From Sinelater perroti (taxonomy: Eukaryota; Arthropoda; Insecta; Coleoptera; Elateridae): 64,000 nt of DNA. The translations under genes were made by a program, and so were the position numbers. The notes beneath the pieces are model-generated. The model had not been told where the DNA came from. It searched no databases and saw only the letters and a program-made list of their open reading frames with translations. Location: the NCBI GenBank assembly GCA_036346155.1, contig JARFIY010000372.1, forward strand, positions 496,001 through 560,000, read 5' to 3'. Shown piece by piece: positions 1 through 12,218 of this stretch (the first letter of the stretch is position 1; each line of letters begins with the position of its first letter).

Positions 1-330
1 GGTAGTAGATAACTATCTTTCTTCGTGACATCGTTGAACCGGCGGTACTTAACGCAACACCTGCTGGACCTGTCTTTCTTCTTAACTAGCACCACGGGCG
101 AAGTCCATGGACTTGTTAAAGGTTCAATCACGCCATCCTTTTCCATATTTGAAATTATTTTTCATCTTCTTCTTTGGTTGGTGGCAGTTATCTTGTCACC
201 CCGTCATTCGAAAGTAGTATTGTCAGTGTCTATTTTGTGACGCACAATATTTATTCTGCCTTTTGTCATAATGGAATACCTCTTGTTTCCGGTGCAACAG
301 ATCTTTAACTTTTGCCTACTGGTCAGGCTT
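1..330 (-). mobile_element. Ty3/Gypsy-like LTR retrotransposon pol fragment (cut by window edge)
   Basis: On the minus strand, about positions 165 to 1 translate to the start of a Ty3/Gypsy reverse transcriptase. Family hallmarks are visible: a segment reading GVIEPLTSPWTSPVVLVKKK, then a CVKYRRFND block matching the usual C-V-D-Y-R-x-L-N motif, then KKDSYLLP (family P-L-P). Upstream (165-330) a weaker, frameshifted match to the linker before RT can be read (NIVRHKIDT). The reading frame is broken before the RT start, so this is a relic. The palm, RNase H and integrase would lie left of the window. No LTR is visible. Confidence 0.72.
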
Positions 331-1739
331 CAAAGCACTGTATGACGCGACTATCACTGATTGATGAACAACTGAAGAAACCGATGTACAATGGTCGATA
401 AATATGCCTGCTTTCAGCATCAAAGCATATTTACCTATTAATATTGATCACGTGAACTGACACCACGCTTCCAGTTTGAATCAGTGTCTTCCCAATTTAT
501 ATCTCTTTTCCAGGCTTTTCTTCATTATCACTACTCTTCTTGCTAGAAGATCTCAATCCAGTATCATCAATCACAGTATCGTAAACTACTCTTACTCGTG
601 GACGACTCGGTTTTGATTATAGAGAATAACTTTTTCTTCATTTATTTTCAGTGTCCCATGCTCCAAGTGAACTACATCATTTTCTGTCAGTTACCACTAA
701 AAGATATTTAAAAGTAGCGTCTTCAGTGGTTATTTGGGCTTTTATCTTACTGTTGGGTGGTCCAGGTGATTCAGGTGGCTCGACGGTTAGTCGGAGTTAT
801 GTAAGTCTTCAATCCCGCCAGCAGTTGGCCACATGTGGGCGATGGAGCATCTAGTTGCTCAAGCCCTTAGATAGAGTTAGTTGCTTAAGAATGGAAATGG
901 TCCAAACCTAATCATGGGCTAGGCCTTCAGTGCCGACGGCAGTTGATCGCACGTGAGCGACGGTATATCAAAGCAACCTTGTTGGGAACAGGAACATTCT
1001 TTGCGCTAACGCGGCGGTGTGCATGTCGACTGAGAGCCGGCGTCCGCGTAGGCATAGTTACCAAGTAACAAACTTTTACACCCTCCCTTAAAAGCTTTCT
1101 TTTTATTCGATTCTGTTGCTACAAACTTGTGTTTATAATGTGCAGATATTTAACTGAGTGATAATGTAGATAGTACAAACAGTATATATTGGAGTCATCG
1201 TAAGGTACACCCGAAAAACCAAAGAACATTGGACAACACAGTTATGAAGAAAATTGTCCCAGAATATTAAAATATTTCTAGTTATACAAACACTGACATC
1301 AATAACCTCCCTTCTGACTATTTTTTTAAAATTTCCGTTCTAAATTCTCTTAGTACTTCTTTAAAAAAAACGCAATTACGCAACCTCATCAAATGCCAGA
1401 AAAAATCTAAGTTTACCATGTTCTTATCGCAAGCACGTTTATAAAAGCGTGATAACAAATTGACCTCTGGATTAAACTAATAAATGCAATATACAATGTC
1501 TACATAACAACTTTATTTGCAAATTAGTATAGCAAATAAGTTTTTCCTTCAGTATTTATTTGCAATCTGCTACAGAATCAATAAACAAATCAGATTGTTA
1601 CATAAATATTGACATACAGAACTTAATAAAATACGAGAAGAATCGCCCTTTGCCATATCTCCTTATGTATTAAGTTGTACAAATTTTACAGTATATAATT
1701 AATAACTAATAAGTTAGATAAAAACGGAAAGGAAAGTCT
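331..1739. other. No gene recognised
   Basis: This stretch lies between the Ty3/Gypsy pol relic and the Jockey-like LINE. It may include degraded upstream parts of the Ty3/Gypsy element, but I could not read protease or gag motifs. Two short similar passages near 815-845 and 935-970 (CAGTTGGCCACATGTGGGCG and a diverged counterpart) suggest an old internal duplication. Nothing else is supported. Confidence 0.3.
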
Positions 1740-3760
1740 AATGGTTTGAAACGTTTGAATCTATGTTTCCTTCACTACTGTCTAGTAAGTTTTGCGCAAA
1801 CGGGTTTGGATGTATCTCTAGTCTTCTAAGTCATTTAGCACTACACTTAACTATCTTTTCTTTTGTTGATATCACTTTTAGATCGTCACGAAGTTCTTTT
1901 TCGGAACAAAATAGTGTATTGATTATTATCCAAAAGGCCTTGGAATGGAACCATTAAAAGGTTTCTATGTTTGGATGCGATGCTGTACCCCACAGCCGAG
2001 TACCATAGCTCCATGTTGGTTTTAACATTGCTGTATAGACTAGCAGTTTGTCAGCAAAGAAGCGTTTAGACTAGCAGTTTAGTAGCCAATAGTTTTTTAG
2101 TTTGAGGTTGAGTTGTTTCCTTTTAGACCAGATGTGAGTTCTCCAAGTTAGAACCTTTATCAAGATGCAGACCCAAATAATTTACATTGTCACGTTGAGG
2201 TAGTACATCACCATTTATACTGAGTATGACAAAGTATAGTAAAGGTAATATAAGGTCTCAGGCTACATTTAGGATTTATTATAGGGCCGATACTGTCCCC
2301 ATTGGGTCTTGATGTGTTGCAAGAATTGCCATACCATCAGCATAAGTGGCCATGGTTTTATTAGATTTGTTAGTATGTCAGCTGTGTATAATAAGCACAG
2401 AACTGACCCTAAAATTATTCCCTGAGAGATCCCGAATTTAACAGGGTGAACATTTGGGATCGCTGAACTTTACTTAAAAAATCATATAGAATGAATGCAG
2501 AATAATCCTTAACTGAAAAAATAAACCTTCATGCCACATTTTATCAAAGGCTTGGCTCGCGTCGAGGAAGACTGCATAGCAGTAGCTTTTGCTTCCAAAA
2601 GTCGTATTGATATTTTCTACTGATGTATGTATTTGTTCTATATTGATGGAGTGTTTCTCGTTTTCTTGGATGGAACTAAGTCTTTTCAGAAGCCGTTCAA
2701 GCTGTTAGATTTGTAAGGCGCAGACTCCTTATGAGGTTTGTCAGGCTTATGGATGAAGACTACTTGAGCAATATTTCACCGAACAGGGAAACATTCTAGT
2801 TTAATAAAGGTAACTTGGTACCTTTGCAAAGTAGTTCCTTGATTGCTTTTCCAGCGATATCATATTCTGGTGATTTTTTTCACTTGATATTTCTTGTGAC
2901 CATTCCCATGAGTTCACCAGAGAAAAAGGGCCAATAAAGCTGGTAAGGGCCCATTAAAAAATTTGTAACTTCAGCATTTTCTTGTAGTTCAACTCCTGGT
3001 GGTAGTGATTCAAAAACATTCTGAAGATGGACAGCAAATCATTTCACTTTATTCTCGTCAGTGTGTGCCCATGATTCATCCTCAGTTTAGACTTATTGAG
3101 GCGACTCCATGTCCTCTGTAGGTGTTAGTCCCTTAACACGTTCATTGAATTTTTTGTTTTATATCCATGGAACCGATTCATATCCTTTTAGATAGTTGAG
3201 GTGCATCCCTTGTACCGGCCATATAAATATTTTAATTGGAATTTCGCCTGCATTTGCTATATCAGTAGTCGTTTTGAACGGGATATTGGTTTCTAGATGA
3301 TCGTCTAATATATCTCTAAAATAATCCCAGTTTATTTGATGTAAGATCGTAGCTACTATAAGGTTGTGATCCGAAGACAAGCTAAGACACTATTCAAATA
3401 GTTCAGAGGAATGCCCTTAGTCACAAAAATGCCAAGTAAGTCGGGGATGTTTGTTGTGTTGTATAGCCAGTAGGTAAGCTGGTATGTAAAGTGATCCAAG
3501 TAGTATTGTTGCATAATGGAAAAGAGCATTCTTCCTCTTGGGGTAATTAACCTGGATTCCCATTGAGGGTTCTTGGCATTAGAATCGCCTACAACAAGAA
3601 ACAGGCTACCTAATGATCTTTGTTAGCTGCAGGTATAGTAAATGGTTCTACCCAGTCTTCTACAGTTATACTGATGGGCCAAGAAACAGGAAGTCAGTGG
3701 AACCAAGAACTGCAAAAGTCGTGAGAAAAATCAAGTTGCTCTGACACGTCGACAAATAAA
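1740..3760 (-). mobile_element. Jockey-like non-LTR retrotransposon ORF2 relic
   Basis: Read on the minus strand from about 3760 down to 1740, one degraded ORF2 can be followed in correct domain order. First comes the end of an endonuclease (GDSNAKNPQWESRLITPRGR near 3590-3530, then SDHNLIVATI near 3370). Next is the linker before RT. The RT follows, with the fingers motif FLDASQAFDKMWHEG near 2560 and a YADG box, standing for YADD, near 2340. The thumb has the block LLVYTAMLKPTWSYGTRLWG near 2050-1990. The C-terminus has HPNPFAQNLLDSSEGN near 1800. Several stops and frameshifts make it non-functional. Clade assignment rests on the WSYGTRLWGTAS and C-terminal blocks, which are typical of Jockey. 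Confidence 0.85.
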
Positions 3761-4079
3761 ATTCCCCGTGCTTACGAAAGGTTCGCCAAAAGGAAATTTC
3801 TAAACAGAATTTGGCTGCATCAAAGTCGGATAAATTATTTTTCCCAAAGTTGTCACCAGAGACGAGACTTCCCTAGTAAACAAATGCACGCAGTGGGCGC
3901 ATAGAGGCTCTCTTTAACCCAAGAAGGCTGTACCGCAATCTTTCGGCAAAACCACTAATTACTACAGTTTTCTCTCTATGCTTTTCCTTCCAGGTGCCCT
4001 TTTTACATTTTCTAACCATTTACTCTTTGGTTTCTCTCTTGGGTTGCTATTCCATTATTCTTCTTGTGCTGAAATTATC

Positions 4080-4340
4080 TTTTTGTTATTCTTATTGCTT
4101 ATGTATCTAATTATTTAAATTTCTTGACATTTTCTAAATTGTAATCGTCACATTTAATATTCTTTTTTTTTAATTTTCCCATTCTCATTTGCTCAGTTTT
4201 CTTTTTATTGATGTGTAATCCTAGCTTAAGGAACTCTGAAAATTTCCTGAGCGCTTCTATATCAGTTTTTGTCAACATTGGTGTTTAGGGCTTCTATTAA
4301 CTTGTTTCAGTTAACAGTTTTTCATTATTATGCTATGGTG
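4080..4340 (-). mobile_element. Non-LTR retrotransposon fragment (end of RT domain)
   Basis: The minus strand from about 4310 to 4090 gives a translation resembling the region after the YADD box in LINE reverse transcriptases: FSEFLKLGLHINKKKTE, then DDYNLENVKKFKYL (family: V-x-K-F-K-Y-L-G). It is short and flanked by pyrimidine-rich sequence without a readable frame. Sequence near 3950-4070 is partly similar to 13500-13640, pointing to a shared dispersed repeat. It is distinct in sequence from the Jockey-like relic just to its left. Confidence 0.55.
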
Positions 4341-5139
4341 CTTTCCTGACAAATTAATCATAACTTGAGATGAGCCCATGCTCGAGCGCATCTTCTGTAG
4401 TTGCTATTATTTTGTTTCTACATCACTAGTCATAGCCATTGTTAGTGCAAGTCACTGCTGCACTGTTTGTTGATTTGTTTTTGTATTTTGGAACTTCTTA
4501 CTATCTTCTGCATTAGTATTTTTAAATCACTGGCGACTTACTTATTGTTCATTTCAAAATTTGTATTATCATTTGCTCTTGTTCAATTTCCTCACTTGAT
4601 TAATCTGCCTTTAAAAAGTTTACTATAAATACTTCTATCTTTATTATCTACGTTTCTTTTATATAATTTATTTCTAGCTTCTCGACAGTTTTTTAGTTTT
4701 AGCTTTGCATAATATTCTCCCATTTAATATTTCTTATTTTTTATATGAATGCATTGTTTTATAATTTCCTTTTTTTATTTATGCTTGTCAGTTTTATTAA
4801 TATTGGTCTTTAGTCATTGTTATTGTTTAGTTCATAATTGCATCATTCTTCTTCAACGCTTCCTTACTTTCTCTTTTTTCAGTATTTCTTACTGTTCTAT
4901 TTGTCGCCGTTTATTCAACGTCCTATTTTCTTCCTCCACATTATTTATCTCTACCTTAATCTAATTTATTCAATTCTCACACTACTGTAAAAAATTTTTC
5001 ATTCTTTAACTGAATTTGTTTTTCTATTATTATTTCGTATGTGCATTACTTATTCTTGTGCTACTTAATTTTATATCGTTTAGAAGTTTGTTTTATCAAT
5101 CTGTACATTTAATTTGGTTTAAAGGCTTTTTAAATGAGT
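4341..5139. other. Pyrimidine-rich low-complexity DNA, no gene seen
   Basis: A long T/C-rich plus strand with short random ORFs only. It may be the A/G-rich strand of a heavily decayed retroelement read backwards, but no motif could be identified. Confidence 0.3.
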
Positions 5140-5255
5140 CTGCAGCAAGAAATTTTTGATACTTTTATCTATTTATTTAAAATTTCTAAATGAACAGGTT
5201 CTCTACAAGAGATGGCTCCCCATAGCATTACACTACCTCCCCACTACAATCAGGT
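5140..5255 (-). mobile_element. Possible Tc1-like transposase fragment
   Basis: The minus strand at about 5250-5150 reads GGSVMLWGAISCREPVHLEI, resembling the G-G-x-V-M-V-W-G block between the first and second catalytic aspartates of Tc1-type transposases. Only this one block is readable, so the call is tentative. Confidence 0.38.
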
Positions 5256-5644
5256 TTCTCTCTTCTTTTGAATTTCATGAAATAATAAAATCCATATGGA
5301 TCATATATCTCTCTTTCTGTAATTGCTGTTTTTACTCCTCTATAGTTCTTATAATTTCCATGTCTATGAAATTATTAACTTCCTTATTTCTTCTACTGTC
5401 AAACTTTTAGCACGACTTATTCTGATAACAAGACCACATTATAATAATTATCTCATACAGTCTAATTCTTTATTAAACATCGGTAGACGCCACTTATCCA
5501 AACTGGTAAGATATTAGCTCTTGAGTTCTTAGAATTCATTTAGACGGTTTACCATATTCATTTGCTATATAACCCTGCTTAAGAGAAAGTATATCATTGC
5601 TTATCATGATTTCAAAGAAAGGTTACATATATAAAGCAAATTAT

Positions 5645-6777
5645 ACATTTATTCCTCCAAAATTCAAACAGTACAACAAATTTTAAAGCGTTTTTGTACA
5701 TATATATCTATAAATGGTTTTCACAATGCCTAATGAGATACATATCTGTACAAAGTAATGGCTTTTGTATTTACAATCTCAAAATACATTTATGTGCATT
5801 AGTGTTGATAATCCATTAGAATCTATAAACCTGCAATTAACATGGAGCAGTCAAACAAGAGGACCCCAGTATAATTGCAGCAACAACTTTACTTTCCAAA
5901 ACTGATCTGTGTATGAATAACAGTTATCAAAAAGTAGAACAAACACATCAGTATGAGCAACACACAAATGTGGAGAATTATTTAAATACCAAACACAAAC
6001 ACAGTCGTCGCAAGTGACTGCCTCACAAGGAAGTGGGTAACAATTTCAAACTTCTGAAAACTATTTACAGAACTAGTGAACACAATACGTACAAGTCTCA
6101 TATAATGTAATGAGCCACCAAAAAAATTAGAAGAGAGTGTGGAACAAAATTAAAATGAATGACAATTCACAAGTCTTCGATTAAAATAACGTTACACCCC
6201 TTTATTATCAATGTAAATAAGCATGATAGAGCTTGAATGTACAAATGCCCAAGTGTAACTAACTTTGAGGGTATACTCACATATGCCACGGTATCTGTAG
6301 TTGCAAATGTCCTATGACGATTCTGTTAGTGTTGATGCAATAAAAAAGTGCAAGGTGTGAAACACTGTAATCATGTACGACTTAAAAATACAGACAATAG
6401 CAATATATTTTTACTTCACATCATTAACGTGAACTTCAGCAAGGGGAATTGAAGACTTTCAATCACTTGGTCCAAGCTTAACTAACTAAAAGAGACAATT
6501 TAAACTAAACAACGATCAACAACAAACAGTCCCAAAACATGTAGGGCTAATTTTACAAATAAAAAATTAATTTAAATTATTCAACAATTGTAAATTGAGC
6601 CGGTTCCATTTTAATAACAATTACCATCCGATCTGTCTTTTAAAGGCTAGGTAGTTGTACGAACCCCACCAAGTAAGGTGTAAAATAATAAAACAATTAC
6701 AAACTGCTGACAAGGGAAAAGGTGACCTTACGATTACTAGGTGGGTTTCGGCTATACCAAAAACGTAGTGCCGTTGT
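5645..6777 (-). other. jagn: Probable jagunal 3' UTR
   Basis: The 1.1 kb downstream of the jagunal stop codon on the minus strand has no other gene or element signature and differs in composition from the pyrimidine-rich DNA beyond 5640. An AATAAA on the minus strand (plus-strand TTTATT at 5649-5654) could be a poly(A) signal; another lies near 6201. The extent of the UTR is inferred, not seen. Confidence 0.4.
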
Positions 6778-7562
6778 TTATTCTAGCTTCCGCAATCCTC
6801 TCGCCTTCCAGGCATTTATCAGGTTCCATGCGAAGTATAAGGAGAAGAAGTGGACCTGTAGTGCGAGCAGGATAAAACCATACCACAAGAGACCATACGG
6901 GTAGCCCTTCAAGTAAAATTAATGTAATTTCAAGAATAACGGTGCGTGATTTACAAGTACCTGCCACCATTGGATATGATCGAGTTCATATTCATCGTCG
7001 GATGTTAAATATATCCATACATCCTTACAGTAGTAAACGACAGCATACACTAATGGTAAATATCCAAAAACGACAATACCAATAATGTATTGCTGCATAG
7101 ATTTGACGCGATTTCTTCGAATCGAGGCCAGCCCGAGAAAGGAAACTAATAAACTAATGCACCATATATATTCCCACAGCAGCGGCTGAAACATGTACGT
7201 GCTACTGTGCGTTACGGATGTGTCCATGAGCAACTTACCGGTGGAATACTAAGCTCTTCAATTTCTAAAATGAATATGTCTAGCCTGTCTAAAATATCTG
7301 CCGAGAGCTTGGCTAACATCGCAAAGAAGAGTAGGTAATGGAAGAATATGCAGTATTTCAGCCTTGACTTATTTAAAGCGCTGAAACAGACAAATCGTTG
7401 AGAGCCACTTCCAAGCCAGCCGAGGGCCGGAGCCCCTCACATACAACAACAGCAGGTTAGGTTAAAGTACCTGATTTGGTATTGTGCGGCGATTCGTTGT
7501 CTGTAGGCATGATCCGTGCCATCGGTGCCTAAGGGGGTATAGGAAAGACCTTTTGTTGCCAT
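6778..7562 (-). CDS. jagn: Jagunal, ER membrane protein; complete, four coding exons
   Basis: Jagunal family proteins are four-pass ER membrane proteins needed for ER organisation and secretory traffic (oocyte ER in flies, JAGN1 in neutrophils). Coding exons, minus strand: 7562-7471, 7380-7239, 7185-6961, 6906-6778. All junctions obey GT-AG and phases fit: intron 1 splits Ser31, the other two are phase 0. The product is 195 aa, close to the usual insect length of about 200. Conserved blocks are LGTDGTD near residue 11, ALNKSRLKYCIFFHYLLFFA opening the first membrane segment (~40-60), PLLWEYIWCISLL (~79-95), a third segment around YIIGIVVFGYLPL, and GYPYGLLWYGFILLALQVHF (154-173) in the fourth. 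The Lys/Arg-rich C-terminus (ends KLE) fits a cytosolic ER tail. The start at 7562 gives MATKG, like known family starts. Introns are short (54-90 bp). No frameshift or missing block is seen. Confidence 0.95.
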
Positions 7563-8275
7563 TATTTTGCTTAATACAAGTCCCTGAACAAAAATAACCT
7601 AGCTAAAAGCAACATCCGGACACAAACTCAACAACTCGCTAGTTGAAATACCAACTGTCACTTTAAGAATAAAGTACACGTGGACGCAGTGACGGACTGG
7701 CCCTATCGGTTAAGTAACGTTACGTGACAAGTTACCTTTAACTTTCATTCACTGGTAAATATTGCGGTATATTTGCTTCCTTTTGGATATTGTAAAAAAG
7801 TAAAATAATCTTTTTAAAAGCTTAACTTACAATTTTAATTACAAAAATCAAGGAATAAAACCTATTTATAGTTATATCTTTCATTCTCTTATCTGATGAA
7901 ATTTTTTTAACTGTAACTACCTATATATGTAAGAAAAATATGTACAAAGTTGAACTACATCTGGTAAGAACTGTGGAAATTACAAAAAAATTCAAAAACG
8001 TTTGAAGACAGTTTTTTTCCGCCATTTTGAACTATCTTACCCATTGAGGAACTTACTCTTAATAATGATCCAATAAATGTGTGCAAAATTTTGTTCAAAT
8101 GTACATATACAAACCTCATCCAGCAAATTCTAAATTTCATGAGAGCTCCTTTCACATTTATCCTATTAATTGGAATTCCTTCACTAGAATAATGCATATT
8201 AAAACATATATATTCATAAGAGAAAACCAAAACCCAAAAATAAAAGCGTTCTAAACCATATCAGAACCATTTATC
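7563..8275. other. jagunal upstream region; includes a dispersed repeat
   Basis: No coding gene seen. The promoter and 5' UTR of jagunal should lie just right of 7562. From about 7955 to 8100 the sequence resembles 61235-61350: both hold ATCTGGTRAGAACTGT, then an AAATTC/ATTCC-AAA-TTTGAAG run, then AAATGTGTRCRAAATTTTG. So this part is a dispersed repeat, probably transposon-derived, of unknown class. Confidence 0.4.
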
Positions 8276-9640
8276 TCCTACCCACCCATCACTTCCTAAC
8301 ATCACTGTGCAGAACTTCTCCGATTATCGTTTGAGAGCTTGAGCCCTTGAAAAAGATTTTACTTTGTTGCCAGTTCAAACCCAGACAGACTGTCCATTAC
8401 CAAACTCACCTAAAAAAACATAGTCGATGAAACAGGGCATTTGTAAACTCCTTGCTCCTTAGCTGAGCGGATGAAACCAGTTGTTTTAGTGTTAGTCCTA
8501 AAAACCGTTTGAACTTTTTGCTTTCTCAGTATGTGACCTATTGCATCAGTGATATCTCTAATGTAAGGAAAGAACGCTTTCTCTTGGTCCAAAAGGTTGT
8601 GAATGATTGAATTTGTGTTTTTGTGAATATTTTTAATGACGTGGTCAATATTTTTTTAGAATATCCGTTACGTATAAGGGTTTTGGTGATGGTATTGATT
8701 TCAATTTGTCAGTTATTAGTGTTGGAAAGCTTGAGAGGTCTGATAATAGGGGATTTTGCAAATGAGTGGATTATGATGGCATATACCGTTTAAATAACGA
8801 TTGATTGGGTACGTTTCTAGTTGGAAGGTTTTTTTTAAAAAAGAGGTAATTAATTTGTTCGGCCTCCATTGTAATCTTGATATTAGTGTAAAGTTTATTT
8901 AGGTAAAAGCGTATTTTGTCCGTGAGGTTACATAACAAAGGTATCGTTCACGTATTTTACCCAACAGGTTTCAAGAGAAAGGAAGCGAGGACTTTTATTT
9001 TAAAATCGGCCATGAAAAGGTTTTGTATGACAGATGAAAGTGGAGAACCAATAAGATCACCATTAATGTGGCAGTAAAATTAGTTTAGGAGATAAAACAA
9101 GTGTTATCTACTACTCAACCGTCACTTCCTTGCATCACTGTGCATGACCTCTCTATCTTTTAATTGAACTGGCTACCCAAGTCTGAAAAATTTTTTAACT
9201 TTGCTGCAATGGGTAATTAATTTAAGAGTGTTGTCTTCTAGGTTGTGATTAGTTTTTAAAAGCTGCAAGATTTTTGAAACGGGTATAATAGTAAACAGGG
9301 AAACAACATCAAAGCTGACCATTATGTAATCATTATATATGTGTAAGGTAGTGAAGACTTTTGACCACGTATTTGGTTTAGTTGTGTGTAGAGGAACGAA
9401 AGGCGATGGCAATATGTCGTAAAAGAATAGTTTCCTTGAGAATTTTTGGAAAGCCGTATAAATTTGGGATTTTGAGGATATTTTTCGAGGCACGTGGAGT
9501 TTTTTGGTATGGGGGATAGGTTTGCGTTGGAAATGAGGGTTTTAGTTTTCTTTGATAGGATGTATAATTATAGGAAATTGTCAATCTTAGCAACATGAGT
9601 TATTGAGAATAACTATGACTCCAATCTCTTGGTAATGCCT
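8276..9640 (-). mobile_element. Penelope-like retroelement relic
   Basis: On the minus strand from about 9600 to 8410, a Penelope-type reverse transcriptase can be followed through several frames. Blocks in order are PNLYGFPKILKETILLRHI (9450-9400), YIMVSFDVVSLFTIIPVSKI (9335-9270; this carries the SFDVVSLFTxIP signature), LIGSPLSSVIQNLFMADF (9055-9000), and a TMEAEQINYLF-like block near 8870. The C-terminal part is FPYIRDITDAIGHILRKQKV followed by GVYKCPVSS (8570-8420), where the GIY-YIG endonuclease of canonical Penelope elements begins. Stops, frameshifts and an interruption of the RT at about 9105-9206 show it is dead. The GIY-YIG domain itself is not readable. Confidence 0.85.
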
Positions 9641-9989
9641 TTAAAATTCTGGTTTCGCCTCATTCAAGAAGTAGCACCTTTAAACTGGGGTTGATTACAC
9701 CAAATGTCTTTGACAGAAGGTGGATCACGGTGACATCCTTGTAAGGTGCCCAGCTCTCACCTATGGCTCCAGTTACCACACTCCGGATACTGCATTAAAC
9801 TGCAAGATAAACTAGGCGAGGACAGCCAGATATGATGAAGTGTAGCATCTTATCCAGAATGGGTGGCTACGAACGGCGTCTGTTTTCAAAGTTGAAGCGG
9901 GTGATTACAAACAGAGGAAGACAACAGAATACTCTAGTATATAATTTTTAGGGAATCATTATGATGAGAACCCCATTACAAATAGTCTC

Positions 9990-11000
9990 TAGTTCCAGGA
10001 AGGCCAAGAAGTGCGAAGAATCTTCCGACTTAAAGTAGTGAAGTCTAAAATACGAATAGGAATGTAGAATGTGAGAAGTCTATTTGCAGTTGTAAAATTA
10101 GATAACTTAATTGAAGAGATAGAAAAGATGGAAATAAAAATCATCGACATTAGGGAGCCTAGATGAAGTATTAGGCTACCGATTATAAAAGAAACGTTGA
10201 CGATCATCATCATCGTAATGGAGTAAGCGTATTTGTTGCCCCAGAATTTACCAAGAACTTCACACCAATCATCCATAGAATTATACTGTTGCAATTTCAA
10301 GTGGAACTTCAAACATATGCCCCAACATCCGAAAGAAAATGCGATGAAAAAATAGAAAAGTTCTACAACGCAATTGAAAACGTCCTTAAACAAATAATAA
10401 CTTAGCATTGGTAATTAGAGACTATAATGCAAAGATCAAACAATAGATAACTACGGATTGGGTAAAATAAATGATATAGGAGATAGGCTGTGCCACTTCT
10501 GCTGAGAGAGAAATATGATGGTAGTTAACCCAAAGAACCCAGAATCTATTCCAAATCAATTTTATTATTTATTAAGAGAGCAACAACATATCCAAAAGCG
10601 GACATAGACTCGGATCACCATCCTCTAGTTGCCGCCGTGGAACTAAAACTGAAGATCATAAAAAAATTTAGATTATGCGGCAAAGATGTCAGGGACAAAA
10701 AATAGATTGAGGACCCAAGCTATTCGAAGATACTAGAACTATGGACCTCAATGGTGACAATAACAATACTGAAGATCTGAAGTACGACATGCCATCTCAA
10801 TAGCAAAAGATAATGGTCCTGATTGGGTTTTTATGTAAATAGTAAAATTTATTAGCGAAGACAACATCGATCTTGTAGTAAATCTATTTAACAAGATATC
10901 TGAAGAGTGCTTCCTCTGTAATGGCAGCATAAATCTTAAGTAGGGGCAAAGAATGGTCTAATATTACATATGATCTACACCGCACGAAACATAAACGCTC
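9990..11000 (+). mobile_element. Non-LTR retrotransposon endonuclease relic (CFDP2-like)
   Basis: The plus strand gives an apurinic-type endonuclease N-terminus: NVRSLFAVVKLDNLIEEIEK at about 10065-10125, then IKIIDIREPR. After a frameshift follow HHRNGVSVFVAPEF (10210-10250), YAPTSERKCDEKIEKFYNAI (10315-10375), TYPKADIDSDHHPLVAAVEL (10590-10650), and a possible continuation to 11000. The pattern matches LINE endonucleases often mis-annotated as craniofacial development protein 2. No RT follows, so it is a fragment. Confidence 0.72.
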
Positions 11001-12218
11001 GGAATAACCACGACATATGGCTATATATCATAGAGCCAGAGAGTTACAAACATTGAAGTCCTACAAACTCATAAATCATCATCTTGTTCATGTACAACAG
11101 GAAGGAAAACATCATCTACCGCAACTTATTCTGAAGGGTAAAAATGAGGACCAGCATGGAAAAATGGAAGAAAATATTCCAGATAAAGAAGTTCTCACTA
11201 ATCGTCAACGTCAAGAAGATGCATAGAAGACACCAAAATATTTAATTCTGGCAAGTTTTTTAGGTTGCTCATCCAAGATGTCTTTCTTCTTCGTCGACCA
11301 CGCTTTTCGTTGATTTTCTTTAGTGATATACTATATGACATCCCCAAAGTAGGATAATTTCGAGGTTTTAATTATAGTTCCTAATTCACACTCTTTTTTG
11401 ATGTAATAATAGCAAACGTAAAGATCTTGTCACATGATAACATGTTAGATGATAATAACCGTTCTGTAGTCTCAGCCCCTGTGTCGTCCAAAACAGTTTT
11501 TTTCCATTGGTGTTCGTTCTTATTGGCTATTTCTGCGGATCTTCTTGATTATCTCTTTCTTTTATATACGCAATAAATTCTTCGCTCCTTTTTTCTATGA
11601 TCGTCAATACCTTATTTTGACTAGTAACTAAATTTCTTGAACATTCAGTGCAAACTGTGCCCGCTATTTTCTTAAAATGTTTATGCAAACCAATTCTTCG
11701 ATATATTCTGTGATATATTTCTGTTGTACATATTTTTTATAAGAAATTCCTTTCACTTGCAAAATTGTTCTTTTCATTTTTTCGCATGCTTATTCAATGG
11801 GTCTACCTTAATACGAATTTTTATGAAAATATTTTTGCTACATTTGAACAATAGCAAAAACCATTTCAGTTTTCAGTTTCAATTACAAAACGCAATGTAT
11901 ATATATATAGTAATTTTGAATAGGCGCCGAAACTCGATTGGTTTTACAGGAAACTTTTTCAGTTGTCGGTGCGCTGGGCTAATGTTGGAAAATTAATATG
12001 TAATTTATTAAATAAAAGAGATATACTTGTAAGCGTGCAGCGGTTTTAACATTAAAGTAAGATAATATTATTTCTGAATAGTTATTTCCATGCAGTGCAG
12101 CTTCCAGTTTCACTTGACTAAATCAAATTTTTCCCATTTTTCTTAACATGTGTGAACTGCAATAGTTTAACCTGGAAGAGTTTGAATTAATTATTCCCAA
12201 ATATTTTAGCCCATTATT
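11001..12218. other. No gene recognised; katanin upstream region
   Basis: No coding or transposon motif could be read with confidence. The katanin promoter should be here. AAATATTTTAG ending at 12209, followed by CCCATTATT and then the ATG, could be a splice acceptor for a separate non-coding first exon; this is inference only. Confidence 0.3.

Noticed and set aside
6722..6904. 60-codon plus-strand ORF
   Set aside because: It is antisense to jagunal exon 4.
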